Shown here: positions 11,648 to 22,703 of the stretch, in pieces
Numbering within the stretch: the stretch's first letter is position 1
Layout: every line of letters starts with the position of its first letter
Source: Coix lacryma-jobi var. lacryma-jobi
Lineage: Eukaryota; Streptophyta; Magnoliopsida; Poales; Poaceae
Assembly (NCBI GenBank): GCA_009763385.1
Contig: CM019825.1
Span: 16,933,621-16,997,620 of the forward strand
Direction of reading: 5' to 3'
DNA length: 64,000 bases
Translations under genes and position numbers: made by a program
Notes under the pieces: model-generated
What the model was told of the DNA's origin: nothing
Database searches by the model: none
Seen by the model: the letters and a program-made list of their open reading frames with translations, nothing else

Positions 11648-12337
11648 TTGAATACATGCCCTTTAACAAGGAAGGTTCGGAGTAAAATTAAGTCGACTTG
11701 CATGCATGTCTTTTAACTTCTATTTGTGATAATAATCCACTAGCATGTTAAATTAACCAGGTCACCAGCGCATACGTTGGTAGTTACTAGTTACTACTGT
11801 ACTCCTACTCCAGCGCATACGTTGGCGAGTATACTACTAACTTGAGGAGCGACCGTACGTCGTCATCACGCGTAACGCCGTGTCTGCAGCCTATGGTCGT
11901 TCGGTCGTTCCAACTTCCAAACATGGAGCTGCCAAAATCGAAATTAAAAAAAAAAAACCTCCCATCTTCCTACTACACCACGCTCTACCAGCCGGCAGCT
12001 ACTACCTGCCGACCAACACGGAGCCAGCCCCATTGACCTGCCCGTTTCGGTAATAAGATAATAACTTGAAAGTAACGTACGTACTCCAAGTAAATATCGT
12101 ATGAACGTTTGAACCTTCGAGGCATTGAAAAACAGTCTAAGAAGTATAATCTCGCTTTCCAAGAGATCAAATTATCACTAGATTATAGAAAATACTTTCA
12201 ATAGATTTTAAATAGATTTATCATAATTCAACAGTTAATCTCGTAGTAGTTACTATTATGCGTAGACATTAAACTTGTGATTGTTTTTTTTTTGGAAAGC
12301 GTTTTTTTTTCCTGAAATGGAGGTAGTACTCGACCTA
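11648..12337. other. Unassigned intergenic DNA
   Basis: Mixed sequence with a short repeated word (CCAGCGCATACGTTGG at about 11766 and 11811) and T-runs. There is no gene or element I can support. Confidence 0.5.
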
Positions 12338-12592
12338 ATTCCTCCGTCCCTAAATCATTTTTTGTTTTTGGTTTCCAAAAAATATCTTTACTTAAATATA
12401 TATTAAAAAATATTAATATTTACTGTACATAACTAGTATCATTGAAGTCAAAAAACTAGTATCATCAAAAAGATTTTTAGACCTAGTTTTTAATATTTTT
12501 AGAGATATAAATATTACACACATTTACTATAAATTGGATTAAATTTGTGATACGTACAACAATAGTAACAATTATTTAGGGACATAGGAAGT
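12338..12592. mobile_element. Degenerate Stowaway MITE
   Basis: The left end CCTCCGTCCCTAAAT and right end ATTTAGGGACATAGGAAG are the Stowaway terminal repeat (CTCCCTCCGTCCC) with mutations. The internal AT-rich body with AGATATAAATATTAC is typical. The TA target site is clear only on the right. Confidence 0.75.
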
Positions 12593-13244
12593 ACGCTGGA
12601 AGAAGCTGCGGTGGACTGGACAACTGGTGAACTACATACTGCTGATTGTTGCACAACTTGTGTGCTTATCAAGGTGGATTGACAGAGTCAAGGTCAACAA
12701 ACACACGGAAGACCTAGCCTTACTAATACTAATTAAACTGAAGTCACCATCTGTTATTCAGCTGATCTCGTCTCGTGGATCCATGAAGGGAATCATCATC
12801 CGTGTGAAAGTCGTTGCTGACTTTATGCCTAACGTTAGTGTCAAAATAGTGCACAAACGAGGTCTAGAGAACTAGACACAGTATAAATATACAGCCTAGT
12901 ATGTTTGTTTCTAGTGCGCTATATGCACTCCGTCTGATTTTTTTGTACTTATTAAATCTAAAGACAATCACGAATAAGGTCCGACGGAAATTAATATTGT
13001 TAATTACCTGATAATTATATTGCATTCCTATCTTCCATGGTAGTCAAAGGAAAATGTGAAGCTCTTAAATTTTCTGTCGATCCAATCTTCCAAATCACTT
13101 AAGCATTTAGTCATGGGCAGCAGACGCGGCAGGGTCAAGTAGGTTGGTTGTTTCCAGCGTCGCTGCCTCCATCATTATTGGTGATTGGTCTCTCTTCCTT
13201 TGTGCTTTGGCATCTCGCTGTAACTTTGTAAGTCCGAATAAAGC
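12593..13244. other. Unassigned intergenic DNA
   Basis: No reading frame above background and no repeat structure seen. An 82-codon frame at 12627-12875 has no recognisable motif and is not called. Confidence 0.5.
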
Positions 13245-13660
13245 AAGAATCTATCGTTTTTAATAAGTAATAAGTTTTTCAGTATATTAAGTTTTTAAAG
13301 GTTAGAGTCTCAACATGCAAAGTTTTATGGATATTGAGGATTTATCTCACCCCTTCCTCCTCCTCCCCGGCGATGACAAGAGATAGGGTGCATTTCGTTT
13401 TCTTCATGACGACTCTATTGAAGATGGGGGCTATAACAACATCAGCATATGTTCTCGACATGACAATATAGAGACTTGATTTTTCGAACCGCTACATTAA
13501 GGTGAAGATGATGTCATCATCATGGAATAATTTTTCAGATCTCTTCTCTGTTTTGTTATGGTTAGATCTGATCATGATAAAGTACTTGAAAGAATAAGTT
13601 TCAGATTAATCTTCGTTATTCTTCGGTGACAGAGAAAAAAGAAGAAAGACTAATCTGGTC
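13245..13660 (+). repeat. Second partial copy of the 10573-11630 retroposon
   Basis: Blocks correspond in order and orientation to 10965-11360: TCGTTTTTAATAAGT, a CTCCTCCTCC..GGCGA block, ATGGAATAATTTTT, a GGTTAGATCTGA..ATGA block, and a CGGTGACAGA..AGAAGAAAGA block. Many substitutions make this an older or diverged copy. Neither its start nor its 3' tail can be fixed. Confidence 0.7.
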
Positions 13661-13851
13661 TCAGCAATAATAAAAGACGGACTGGTAAGCCGTTCGACAT
13701 TCATTTCTACCCCCTGTACAAAAATAAATGACACTATGCGATGCATACTGGTGAACCTTTTCAACTTTAACTAGGTTTATAAAAAATCTTAGCAACATTT
13801 ATATCTCAAAATAAATTTATTATAGAAATAGATTGAACGATTTATCTAATA

Positions 13852-14105
13852 CTCCCTCCGATCCATTTTATCTAGCACAAGTTAGAATAACACGGTCTCC
13901 TAGATTATACTTTGACTATTCATTTGTTTTATATTATATTATTTATGTTTATAAATTAATAATAATTGGACAATATAATTCTTCAAATCTAATGATAAAG
14001 TTTGTATTATAATAGTTAAAAGTTATTAGCTTAATTATTGGTCAAAAAAATTTAAAGTTTGAATCTTGATATACGTGTGCGCCAGATAAAATAGGCCCGA
14101 GATAG
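13852..14105. mobile_element. Stowaway-like MITE
   Basis: Starts CTCCCTCCGATCC and ends with the degenerate inverted form GGCCCGAGATAG. TA is duplicated at 13850-13851 and 14106-14107. The 254-bp AT-rich body is typical of this Tc1/mariner-derived family. Confidence 0.8.
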
Positions 14106-14126
14106 TAATAGTAATTATGTACTATT

Positions 14127-14872
14127 GGGAGAATTAGGTGTATGGCCTTGGAAAAAACTCAGTTTAGGTTTTTGGCTTTTTTTTATTTTGAATTTGGTTC
14201 TATGGCCTCAGATCAAATTTTATTTAGGTGTATGACCTTCCGTCCATTCAGACATGTAACAGTGTTAACAAGGGTGGTAAAAAGACCATATTACCCTTGA
14301 CAAAAAAACCCAGAGTTTTATTTGAAAAATATGTATGCATGTTTATTACGATTTTCACTCAAAACAATTTTTTTTGCTTTTGCTGTCGATCGGAGCAGCC
14401 TTCCATGGAGACTTTCTCATGCGTCCATCAGCCACGTTTCACATGATGGATGATGGAGCCTTGCATTGGAGGCCTCAGATTGGCCATCAACATGGGTGTC
14501 TGTTTCTGTTGTCCAGTCGATCGAATGACTGTTGATTTGTTGAATTGAATGAGAAACTGTTAGCAGACAGGACGAATGCAGGAGAAAATTGATCCGCGCC
14601 TCTTCGCTCACGGCTCCAGACCTTCAGCCCAAAGCTGCCACCTCTCGCTTGCACGCACGCCATCAGCTGACAAAAACTCTCTCTGGGTTTTTTTTTTCAG
14701 TCAGGAGTAATATGGTCTTTTTACCATCCGAGTTAACACCGTTACATGCCTGAATGGACGGAAGGCCATACACCTAAATAAAATTTGATCTGAGACCATA
14801 GAATCAAATTCAAAATAAAAAAGACCAAATAACTAAATTGAGTTTTTTCCGGGCCATACACCTAATTCTCCC
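14127..14872. mobile_element. Foldback element with about 170-bp inverted ends
   Basis: The ends GGGAGAATTAGGTGTATGGCC (left) and its complement (right) are followed inward by long matching arms, including TTTATTTAGGTGTATG, CGTCCATTCAG and GGTAAAAAGACCATATTAC against their inverted forms. The unique middle (about 14300-14690) has no recognised frame. The target duplication is unclear, with only CTAT shared nearby. Arms of this size suggest a Mutator-like or other foldback class. Confidence 0.7.
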
Positions 14873-15101
14873 CTATATAAATACTAATAGCTTCTTGTAT
14901 ATATTCGATCAAAGTTAATCGTCTGAGTCCTCAAGAAAGAAACAATAATATTTATTTTGGAATGGAGGGAGTATCAACTACCACTACTAGGGTATATTCC
15001 ATTGCTTCAAACACATAATAGCCATAATATATTGTGTATGTTTGGTTGGTGTGGCTAGAAGCCTGGCCAGCAAACACGTAGCCTGGGAAACCCACCAGGT
15101 C

Positions 15102-17051
15102 TATAGTTGGCCAAACGGGCCTGGCCCGCTGGGCCGGCACTAAAACGGCCCTAAAAAGCACGGCTCGAAAACGGCCCGACTCGCTAACGCCCGTGCCCGT
15201 GCCAAGCATGGCCCGCCTCCGTGCCCGTGCTTGGGCCGCGATGTCGGCCCGTTGGCACGGCCCGGGCACGGCCCGCTACAGGGGTCGGCACGGGGTCGGC
15301 CCGCCCTAGAGCCGTCGGATCGGCGGCGCCCCCCCATCCGATCGTTGATTTGGGGAGTCAGGGCACGACATATATAAGCAGCCGGTCGCGCCGCTGCCTC
15401 CCACTCCCCCCAACCCTAATTCATTTTATCATCTCGGCTCTCGCTCTCACCTCACTCCCTTCTCTCGCTCTGGCGGCGGCGATCTCTGAGGCGAACACGG
15501 ATCTGGAACCCTAGCCGGCTCTTCTTCACTCACTCCGGTGGCTGGTTGAGCCTCCGGCGGCCGTCAAGGGCACACGGCACGACCTTCTCTACCTCTCTTC
15601 TCCCTCTCCGACCGCCGATGTAGTCTCGTCCTCCACATCTTCCCCTCCTCGTCTCCGTCTCGCCTCTGTCGTCGACCTCATCGGACTCCGGCATCTCAGG
15701 GGCTCCGGATTCGCCGGTAAGTACTTCTTGCTTCTTCCTCTTTTCTATATTTTTGCTTTATGTTTGCTAACTTTTATTTGTTCGCAGGACTTCGTTTTCG
15801 GCGAGCACGTTGAGGTACCTAGCCGGATCTGTGCGACGACGACGGCGCAGTAGCATCTGGTGCTCCGGCCGTAGTGGTAAGTCGCTAACCCTAACCCTAA
15901 TCTTGTCAACCCTAACCCTAGATTCTGTTACTAACCCTAGTCCTCCCTTTCTTGGTAGCCGTTGAGGAACCGGAGGCTCGCGACAGCGAGATGTCGGACG
16001 AGCAGGAGGAGATCGATCATTCCATGACCATCAATGACGAGTTGCGGCTCTGTGGGCTTGTTCCAGATGATGAAGACGATATTGCTGGTGATGCCGAGGC
16101 CTTGTTTGGGCGTACTCCTGTTGTCCATCCTATGGACCAGATCGAGGCCCCCCAGACCGTGACCGAGCGAATAACAATTGATGATGATGCTCCCTCTGGC
16201 TCCAACAGACCGACTAACCGCAATTCTACGTCTGCATGTTGGGAAGATTTTGAGAAGCTCTTCAAGAAGATTAACGGTAATATGGTCAGGTATGGTGCTC
16301 GTTGTCATCACTGCCATAAAGAGTACTCTGCTTTCTCTAGATTTGGCACTAGCCACCTTCTGCGACATATGGAAAGTTGCCCTAAAAAACGTGAGAAAAA
16401 TCACTTGTCTCAATCTCATATTACTTTCACTAAGGATGGTACTGTTAGAAACTGAGAGTATTCTGCTGAGGTAGCTCGTGTTCAACTTGTTCGTTTACTT
16501 GCTAGACTAGATCTCCCCCTCAGAATTGGGGAAATTGAGGCTTGGGAAGAATATATAAGAACTGCTCATAACCCTAGCGTATACATCTGTGTCTAGACAA
16601 ACAACAACTAGAGATGTCCTTAAATACTTCAATGAAAAGCGTGATGCTCTGATAGATGATTTGAAAAACAATAAATTACCGTGCCTGGGTGAGTTTTACC
16701 TAGACAGGTTTTTAATGAGGCAGCCATTGCACAGCTCCATCTTTTTTTAGATGTTTCTGTTCTCTATGTTTGTGTTTTATTTGAATTCCAAATATTTGAT
16801 TTCCTCTTTGAATTCTGAATGTTTTAAGTGGTAATGTGGTTTTAGTGCCCAGGCATGGCACTATCCCGCTGGGCTATCGTGCCCAGTGGCATGGCACGAC
16901 ACTATTCCCAGCACTTAGTGTCGTGCCTGGGCCATGAAGTTGGCATGGTTGACACTATAGGCACGGCACGGCCGGCCCGCGTGCCTGATAGTGTCGTGCC
17001 AGGGCGGGCTAGTGTCGTGTTGTGCCCGTGCCGCCCGTTTGGCCAACTATA
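15102..17051 (+). mobile_element. hAT transposon with 19-bp perfect TIRs
   Basis: The ends TATAGTTGGCCAAACGGGC (15102-15120) and its exact complement (17033-17051) are flanked by the 8-bp duplication accaggtc (15094-15101 and 17052-17059). The GC-rich subterminal regions contain many GGCACGGCC-type words, which may bind the transposase. It carries the N-terminal part of a BED-finger transposase but no catalytic or dimerisation domain. At 1,950 bp it is an internally deleted, non-autonomous copy. It is well preserved at its ends, which suggests recent movement. Confidence 0.93.
15952..16570 (+). pseudogene. hAT transposase fragment with BED zinc finger
   Basis: The open stretch to 16455 encodes an acidic N-terminus (DEQEEIDHSMTINDEL, DDEDDIAGDAEAL), then the BED finger: W near residue 89, CHHC, a spacer, then HLLRHMESC with the paired His and final Cys. 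A TGA at 16453-16455 stops it. The same frame reads on with protein-like sense (EYSAEVARVQLVRLLARLD) to about 16570. BED fingers bind the transposon ends. The RNase H-like catalytic core and the C-terminal hATC domain are missing. Two upstream introns seem likely: a GTAAGTAC donor near 15717 with a TTCGCAG acceptor near 15788, and a GGTAAGTCG donor near 15875. Confidence 0.78.
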
Positions 17052-17079
17052 ACCAGGTCTGGTCCTGAGTAACCAACTA

Positions 17080-17309
17080 CTCCGTCCGTCCCAAAATATC
17101 TGTCCAAATGCTGGTAATTTTTATAAATAATAAATATCATTGATTAGTATCATAATTAGTATTATCGGACACGCATTTATTTAGTTTTTTCTAGTTTTTT
17201 AACAAATTTATTTAAAGATATAAATATTGCACATATTTTTCTATAAATCGAGTCAAACTTGTGGCACGAAAACCGAAAACGACACATAATTTGGGACAGA
17301 GGCCGGGAG
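17080..17309. mobile_element. Stowaway MITE
   Basis: The ends CTCCGTCCGTCCC and (right) GGGACAGAGGCCGGGAG are a Stowaway TIR pair. TA is duplicated at 17078-17079 and 17310-17311. The 230-bp body contains the usual GATATAAATATTGCACAT words. Confidence 0.85.
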
Positions 17310-17462
17310 TAGTTCATTATTGGAGCAGAGGTGAAGTACGACGCAAAGGAGATTGACAACAACACATAGAGAAGGACGATGATGCGTAGGGTGGGGCGAG
17401 ACACGCAGGAGCAGGGGCAGGGTGGCGATCATGCTCTAGCGAGCTTTGGGGGAGTAATACTA

Positions 17463-18530
17463 GGGCCCTGTTTGGTTGGGCTGTGGCTTTTGGAAAAGCA
17501 GCTGTGAGCTGTGGCTTTCTCAAAAGTAGCTTTTGAAACATAGCTATAAGGCCCTTTGGTCGTACAACTCCAGCTTTTGGAAAAGCAGCTGACTGCGGGT
17601 CCCATGTGTCAGCTGACCCCACGTGTCATTCTCTCACTCCATCTTCAACCTCAAGCCGTGAGCCAGGGGAAGGAGGAGGCCGTGCTGCCCGCCAAGGCTG
17701 GTTGCGCCACCCGCCGGGGTTAATAGGGACCGCCGCCCGCCCGCCAAGGTTGGCCGCCCGCCCGCCAAGGCTCGCCGGAGGGAGGGAGGAGGAGGTCGCG
17801 ACCGTTCGGTGGGGGCTCGCCGGAGTGAGGGAGGAGGCTGTGACGCTTGCTGGGGCTCACGGAGGGAGGGAGCGAGGGAGGAGGCCGCGCCCGCCCGTCG
17901 GGGGGTCGCCGCCCTGGGAGGGGATGGCGTCCCGCCGGGCGCTCGCCGGCATGCGAAGGGATGGCCGCCCACCGGTGGCTCGCCGGAGGGAGGGAGGAAG
18001 AAGGTCGCGACCGTCTGATGGGGGCTCGCCGGAGCGAGGTAAGGAGGAAGCCGCGACCGTCCGCTGGGGGCTCGCCGGAGAGAGGGAGAGCGTGACGCTT
18101 GCAGTTGCAGGGGCTCGCCGGAGGGAGGGAGCAAGGGAGGAGGACGCGTCTGCTGGCCGGGGGCTCGCCGGCCTAGGAGGGATGGCCTCCCGCCGGGGGC
18201 TCGGCGGCCTGCGAGGAGATGGCCGCCCGCCGAGCGCTCGCCGGCCTGGGAGGTGTTGTCGTGGCTGCTCCTCTGTCCTCATCGGATGCGAAGATAACGC
18301 GAAAGGGAAAGAAAAGAAAAGAAGAAACGAATCGGTACGCACGTAACGAGTGGCAGGTGGGTAATTTTTTTACCCCAAAAGCAGCTGAAAGCAGGGGAAA
18401 AGGTGCTTTTGGATTTATACTACGGGAAAAGTTGCTTTTGGATAAAGCACCTATTGGCTTTTGAGCCCTTTGGTTGGCTTTTGGCTTTTTCAAAAGCAAA
18501 AGCAGGTTGAAAAGCTCAACCAAAGGGGGC
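17463..18530. mobile_element. Inverted-repeat element carrying a GC-rich tandem block
   Basis: The left end GGGCCCTGTTTGGTTGGGCT pairs with the right end, whose complement reads GCCCCCTTTGGTTGAGCT. The trinucleotide cta flanks both sides (17460-17462 and 18531-18533). AT/GC-balanced arms with repeated CTTTTGGAAAAGCAGCT words surround a very GC-rich middle. A 3-bp duplication fits PIF/Harbinger or CACTA classes; the termini do not decide. No transposase was seen. Confidence 0.7.
17740..18260. repeat. GC-rich degenerate tandem repeats
   Basis: Words such as GGGGCTCGCCGGAG, GAGGGAGGAGG, TCGCGACCGT and GGGATGGC recur many times in a higher-order order of roughly 200-250 bp. Long frames exist in several phases on both strands, as any GC-rich repeat would give, and none has a recognised domain. 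It may be captured gene DNA that expanded, or simple sequence. Confidence 0.6.
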
Positions 18531-18533
18531 CTA

Positions 18534-18814
18534 GATGTGGACGGTGCATGGTGGTAGAGCGCGAATCCAGTAGGGTGATGGAGGGGTATGACTCACCGGT
18601 TGGCGGGGTGGACGAATAACACGGATTTGACTGGTGGTGGAGGAGCCAGGCTCGCCGGCCGATGGTGTGGAAGACGAGCGCGAGAGCGATGAGGAGAGGC
18701 GGCGCGTGTCTGTGCGAGAGGTAAGTGAGTGTGGAGGTGAGGTTGAGCAGACTAGGTAAGCCTGTCCAGGCGGAGACGCACACCCCCATTGTTTGCAGTG
18801 AGGCTAGCTAAGTG
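18534..18814. other. Unassigned GC-rich intergenic DNA
   Basis: No gene, repeat pair or regulatory signal that I can support. Confidence 0.5.
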
Positions 18815-18822
18815 CTCATGAG

Positions 18823-19540
18823 CAGGGGCAGAGCCAAGGCCCAGCCACCCTGGTCCGGTGGTCGGACTCCCCCACAAGAGTACAAACTTTCTTAAAAAAG
18901 TGAAAACTACTTACAGATCTACTCATCTCCCCCCCCCAAAAAAAACATAGATTCTACTAAAAAGAAAGATTGTTTTCCTAGAAAAAACTCAAAAAGAAAA
19001 GCTACATGGAAATGAGGTAGGGAGCACGCGCCGCTTAGGATATATATTTCAATTAGATATTTGTACACAATATTATTTTGTTCAAAAAGATGTATCTTTT
19101 TCTCATTTTTGGTTCTCTAATTTTGCTTGTAATATCAGAATATACTTTTATAAATAAATTTATTTAGTAATATAAATGTTGTTAAAATTTTCTATAAAAA
19201 TAGTCAAATTTGAGAAAGTTTGACTTGTATGTATTTTATAGCGTCTTTTTTTTGGGACATACAGATATAGGGTGTTTATTCTTTTTAGATATTTGTACAC
19301 AATAATCTTTTGTTCAATAATGTATCTACCTGTCACATCTCTTATACATAATTTGTGAATAATAATTATAATCATTTTATTTTATCTTCTAATTGTAGTG
19401 TCGTATTATATTTTTACTTAGTTGATATCTTAATTAATGAACATAGAAAAGCATATAGTTTTTTGCGTTGCGAGTGGCCTTGCTATTAGGATGACGTTTT
19501 GTCTCGCCCAGACTCTGTAATTTTACTGGCTCTGCCACTA
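18823..19540. mobile_element. hAT-type non-autonomous element
   Basis: Starts CAGGGGCAGAGCC and ends GGCTCTGCCACTA. The 8-bp flanks ctcatgag (18815-18822) and cttatgag (19541-19548) differ at one base, which fits an aged hAT duplication. Within it a stretch of about 45 bp (AGATATTTGTACACAAT..) is present twice in direct orientation near 19055 and 19287, bracketing an AT-rich, Stowaway-like insert. Confidence 0.8.
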
Positions 19541-19611
19541 CTTATGAGTGACTATTAGCTGGGACGACTTGGCTTCGAGACCTGTTCAGGCAACTAAACA
19601 GATTCAAGTTA

Positions 19612-19844
19612 GGCCTTGTTCAGTTCGTGAAATATTTGGCGAAAAGTTACTGTAGCACTTTCGTTGTTATTTGATAAACTTTGTCCAAACATGACCCAAC
19701 TAAACTCAAAAGATTCGTCTCAACATGAGCAGACTAAAAGTATAATTAGTTATTTTTTTTTACCTACATTTAATGCTCCATGCATGCGTCTAAAGATTAC
19801 ACTGCGCAAAATATTTTGGCTCTTTTGGCCAACTGAACATGGCC
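19612..19844. mobile_element. Tourist-type MITE next to gene 1 promoter
   Basis: The ends GGCCTTGTTCAGTT and (inverted) GGCCATGTTCAGTTGG, the TTA duplication (19609-19611 and 19845-19847) and the 233-bp length are typical of Tourist (PIF/Harbinger) MITEs of grasses. The right end lies 8 bp from a TATA box that could serve lipase gene 1. Confidence 0.9.
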
Positions 19845-19851
19845 TTAGCTC

Positions 19852-19859
19852 TATATATA
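19852..19859 (+). promoter_or_regulatory. Candidate TATA box of lipase gene 1
   Basis: TATATATA stands about 350 bp upstream of the start codon. Other AT-rich candidates (TATATATG near 20085) are closer, and several upstream ATGs would lie in a leader starting here, so the real transcription start is uncertain. Confidence 0.4.
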
Positions 19860-20207
19860 GAAACTGGCCAGAAAAAAAGGGAACCAAACATTCTCATAAT
19901 GGCTTACGGAATGAAATTGACATGCACTATACTACTACTAAACGAGCTATCAAGTGTACTCAGTAAACGCGGCAATTATATATGATATGTCAACGGGGAG
20001 CCCTAGCGGACGTGGACCTAGTCTTAAGTGCATTGCAACTTGTGCACACTGAGACACAGCACACGCGGCACTGTGTACTGATATATATGTGCAGGATACA
20101 GTGATCGATCTTTCACGGCAAAGCACACAAGCAGAGACACTCCGCATTGCACACAGCGCACGCTACTTGCTCTCCGGTGCCTCCGTTTTATTGAACGCGC
20201 GATAAAG

Positions 20208-21482
20208 ATGGGTTCTGCAGGCAATGTATTCGCCGAGTCTGGCCCGAAGCATATGATGACGAAAATTGGCGCTGCTTCCTCTCCAACGACGACGGTTGAG
20301 ATTGACTGGTATATATGCATCACGTCTTCTTCATGTGCTGGCTAGCGGCTCTATTCGCAATCTCATAACCCTCATAGTTATTAGCTCAAGTTAAAAATTA
20401 CTGTACCTTTTTATGCTTTCAATAATATATATATCATCAGGGACAAGGAGGAGCACCGCCGGTGCATCACGGCCTGTCTTGTTAAAGGCACTTACCTTCA
20501 AGAGAGCGAGCGAGCCAATTCTTGGGAGGAGGATGACGCCAGTACCGAGCAGCTCGCGCCGGCGTGGTGGGAGAGCTTCCACTTCCGCCGCCACCGTGTG
20601 CTCTCCTGCGTGTGCGAGTGCGTCCTGTGCAGGATCGGCCAGCACATCCTTGCAACCAAAAGCACGCCCTTCATCTACGGCGCTATCTTCGAGTACGCGC
20701 CACCGGCCGGCGTGCCCCGCCACTCGTCGGCCCCAAGCTACGTCGTCGCCTTCCGAGGCACCATGCGGCGGGACACCACAACGCTGGGCGACATGCGCCT
20801 CAACCTCAGGATCCTGTTCAACGAGCAGCACTTCTGCGGCCGCTTCAGCCATGCACGCAGAAAGGTGGGGGAACTCCTCAGCTCCATCCCGGCCAAAAAC
20901 GGCGGCGGCGGCGGGGTGTGGCTCGCGGGGCACTCGCTTGGCGCGTCGATAGCGCTGGATGCGGGGCGCCATGTCATGACCGAGGAGAAGCTGGAGCTCC
21001 CGACCTTCCTGTTCAATCCGCCGCAGGTATCGCTGTCCAGCCTGGCTCCGGTGATCGACAAGGTGCCCATCGCGGCGGTGGCGAAGAAGGGCGTGCACGC
21101 CACGAGCTCCGCCGTGAAGCACGTGCTGGGGAAGACGGTCCTGCGGCCCCACAGGAGGAACATGGAGGAGAAGTTCGACAAGATGTCGCCATGGATGCCG
21201 AACCTGTACGTGCACCCGCGGGACGTCATCTGCAGCGGCTTCATCGACTACTTCGAGCAGCGGGAGAGCCACCCCCGCATGGCCACATCGGCTGCCGTGA
21301 TGTCCTACCGAGATATGTGCCGCTCTGCTATCGGCAAGCAGAATGATCGCCCGCACCTCATACCGTCCGCAGTGCTGTGGAAGAACAAGAGCTCCCAAGG
21401 CAACCCACACGAGCTCCGGCAGTGGTGGCAGCCCCAAGGACCGGAATTGGAGTTGACCAGCAAGGTATACAAGTGGTCTTGA
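20208..21482 (+). CDS. Class-3 lipase-type alpha/beta-hydrolase (gene 1)
   Basis: Two exons: 20208-20308 and 20441-21482, joined at a phase-2 GT-AG intron of 132 nt that splits a Trp codon. The product is 380 aa. The HRRCITACLVKGTY block after the junction, the YVVAFRGTM strand and the nucleophile elbow GHSLG (residues 197-201, Ser199) mark a plant alpha/beta-hydrolase of the family of Arabidopsis At4g10955, which databases call a GDSL lipase although the fold is class-3-like. Asp295 (HPRDVICSGF) and His357 (PHELRQWW) are likely triad partners; this is inference. Cys90, 92, 94 and 97 form a tight cluster. No signal peptide is evident, so the protein is probably cytosolic or membrane-associated. 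The substrate is unknown. The start was chosen because the paralogue has an equivalent short exon ending VDW. The frame is intact. Confidence 0.92.
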
Positions 21483-21559
21483 GTATTGTAATGACCGGTG
21501 TCTTACATATGCTTATTCTCTTATACAGTATATTATCCGTGTTCTATTATTCTGTGGAG

Positions 21560-21735
21560 GCTTACTATAAAAAAAAGTGATCCAGTGGATGTTATTAGGA
21601 GTTAGGACAAGTTTAATTATTGCTGGTTGTTTCATAGATTATGGTCTTATGTACGTGGTCTTATTCTGGAGTTAAGACAAGTGTATCGGTGGTTCTTTCA
21701 TAGATTAATTATGGTCTTATGTTGTCATGTTGTGC
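21560..21735 (+). repeat. Short direct repeat downstream of gene 1
   Basis: A block of about 60-70 bp (GGAGTTA(G/A)GACAAGT.. then TTTCATAGATTA..ATGGTCTTATGT) occurs at 21599-21656 and 21668-21730. An A-rich TATAAAAAAAAGTG at 21566-21579 may be the polyadenylation area of gene 1. Confidence 0.6.
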
Positions 21736-22391
21736 CATATAATCATGAGACAATCAACAACCAACTAACTCACAATGAATTATATATATGTTGTCTTATA
21801 GTAATTCAGATATCCTAAATTTGTGCAATCAACAAAAAAAGTCACATGGAAATACTAAAGTGTACAATGGTGAACGAACCAATTGTCTTATAGTTCTAAG
21901 TTTTTGCTCATGATGTACTGTGGTCGCTTCACGAAACAATCACCTTTTTCTCTTAACTTCACTTCTCTCTCCTCCACATAATAAAAAAACATATATGTCA
22001 TCGTATGAGACAGCCTATGACACTAGTCACACTATACTGACATATAGCAATATACCTTCTCTAGAGACAAACAAGTTTGATATGTAACATGTGTTAGAAT
22101 TTATATGAGCTACTAGTTTCTCTAAGCCCGTATGCATACATTCTAGAGAAAATTGTCTATTTGGCCTTGAAAATAATACAACATTTTCCTATTTGACACC
22201 GAATCTCAAATTCTTTTCTATATGTCTTCATCTCAAGTTTACATTTCCTATATGACATTTCCGTGAGATCTGAGAGCAACCACTGTTAGATGTCCAAGTG
22301 AGGTCATGGGAAAAGACAATAATACCATTTAGAAAAGCCAACACGGTCTTCCCGACTCGACGGCTCGTCCGCTCCCAGTCTTTCTCGTCAC
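21736..22391. other. Unassigned AT-rich intergenic DNA
   Basis: No gene or transposon ends recognised. Confidence 0.5.
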
Positions 22392-22703
22392 TGAAAGGAT
22401 CAAGATGCCCAAGAGGGGGGGTGAATTGGGCTTTTCTAAAACTTCTTGCAAGAATTAAAACCTATCAAGCCCAATTAACCCCCTAGTGCCTAGAAGTGTG
22501 TGAACAAGAATCAACCGCACACAAAGACTATTGCTACACCATTTCTACTCTAGCATGGCAATTCAATTCATGAAAGAACAACAAGTAAATGCGGAATTGA
22601 ATTGCTCAAAAGTAAATGCGAAGTAAAGAGAGTAGAGATGACTCTAGCGCCCTTCTAGACTAGATTCGCTATATCTAGTTACTCAATGCAAGGCCGACAT
22701 ATT
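22392..22703 (-). mobile_element. Truncated LTR fragment (TGAAAGGATCAAGATGCC type)
   Basis: Begins TGAAAGGATCAAGATGCCC and matches, with many differences, the first 250-300 bp of the adjacent LTR that starts in the same words at 22704. It is a partial second copy in the same orientation. Confidence 0.7.

Noticed and set aside
17606..18346. 246-codon frame in GC-rich repeats
   Set aside because: Several phases on both strands are open, the sequence is Gly/Arg repeat, and it lies inside a transposon.
20391..21437. 348-codon minus-strand frame opposite lipase gene 1
   Set aside because: It is the antisense shadow of a GC-rich exon. It lacks any domain, while the plus strand has the conserved hydrolase.
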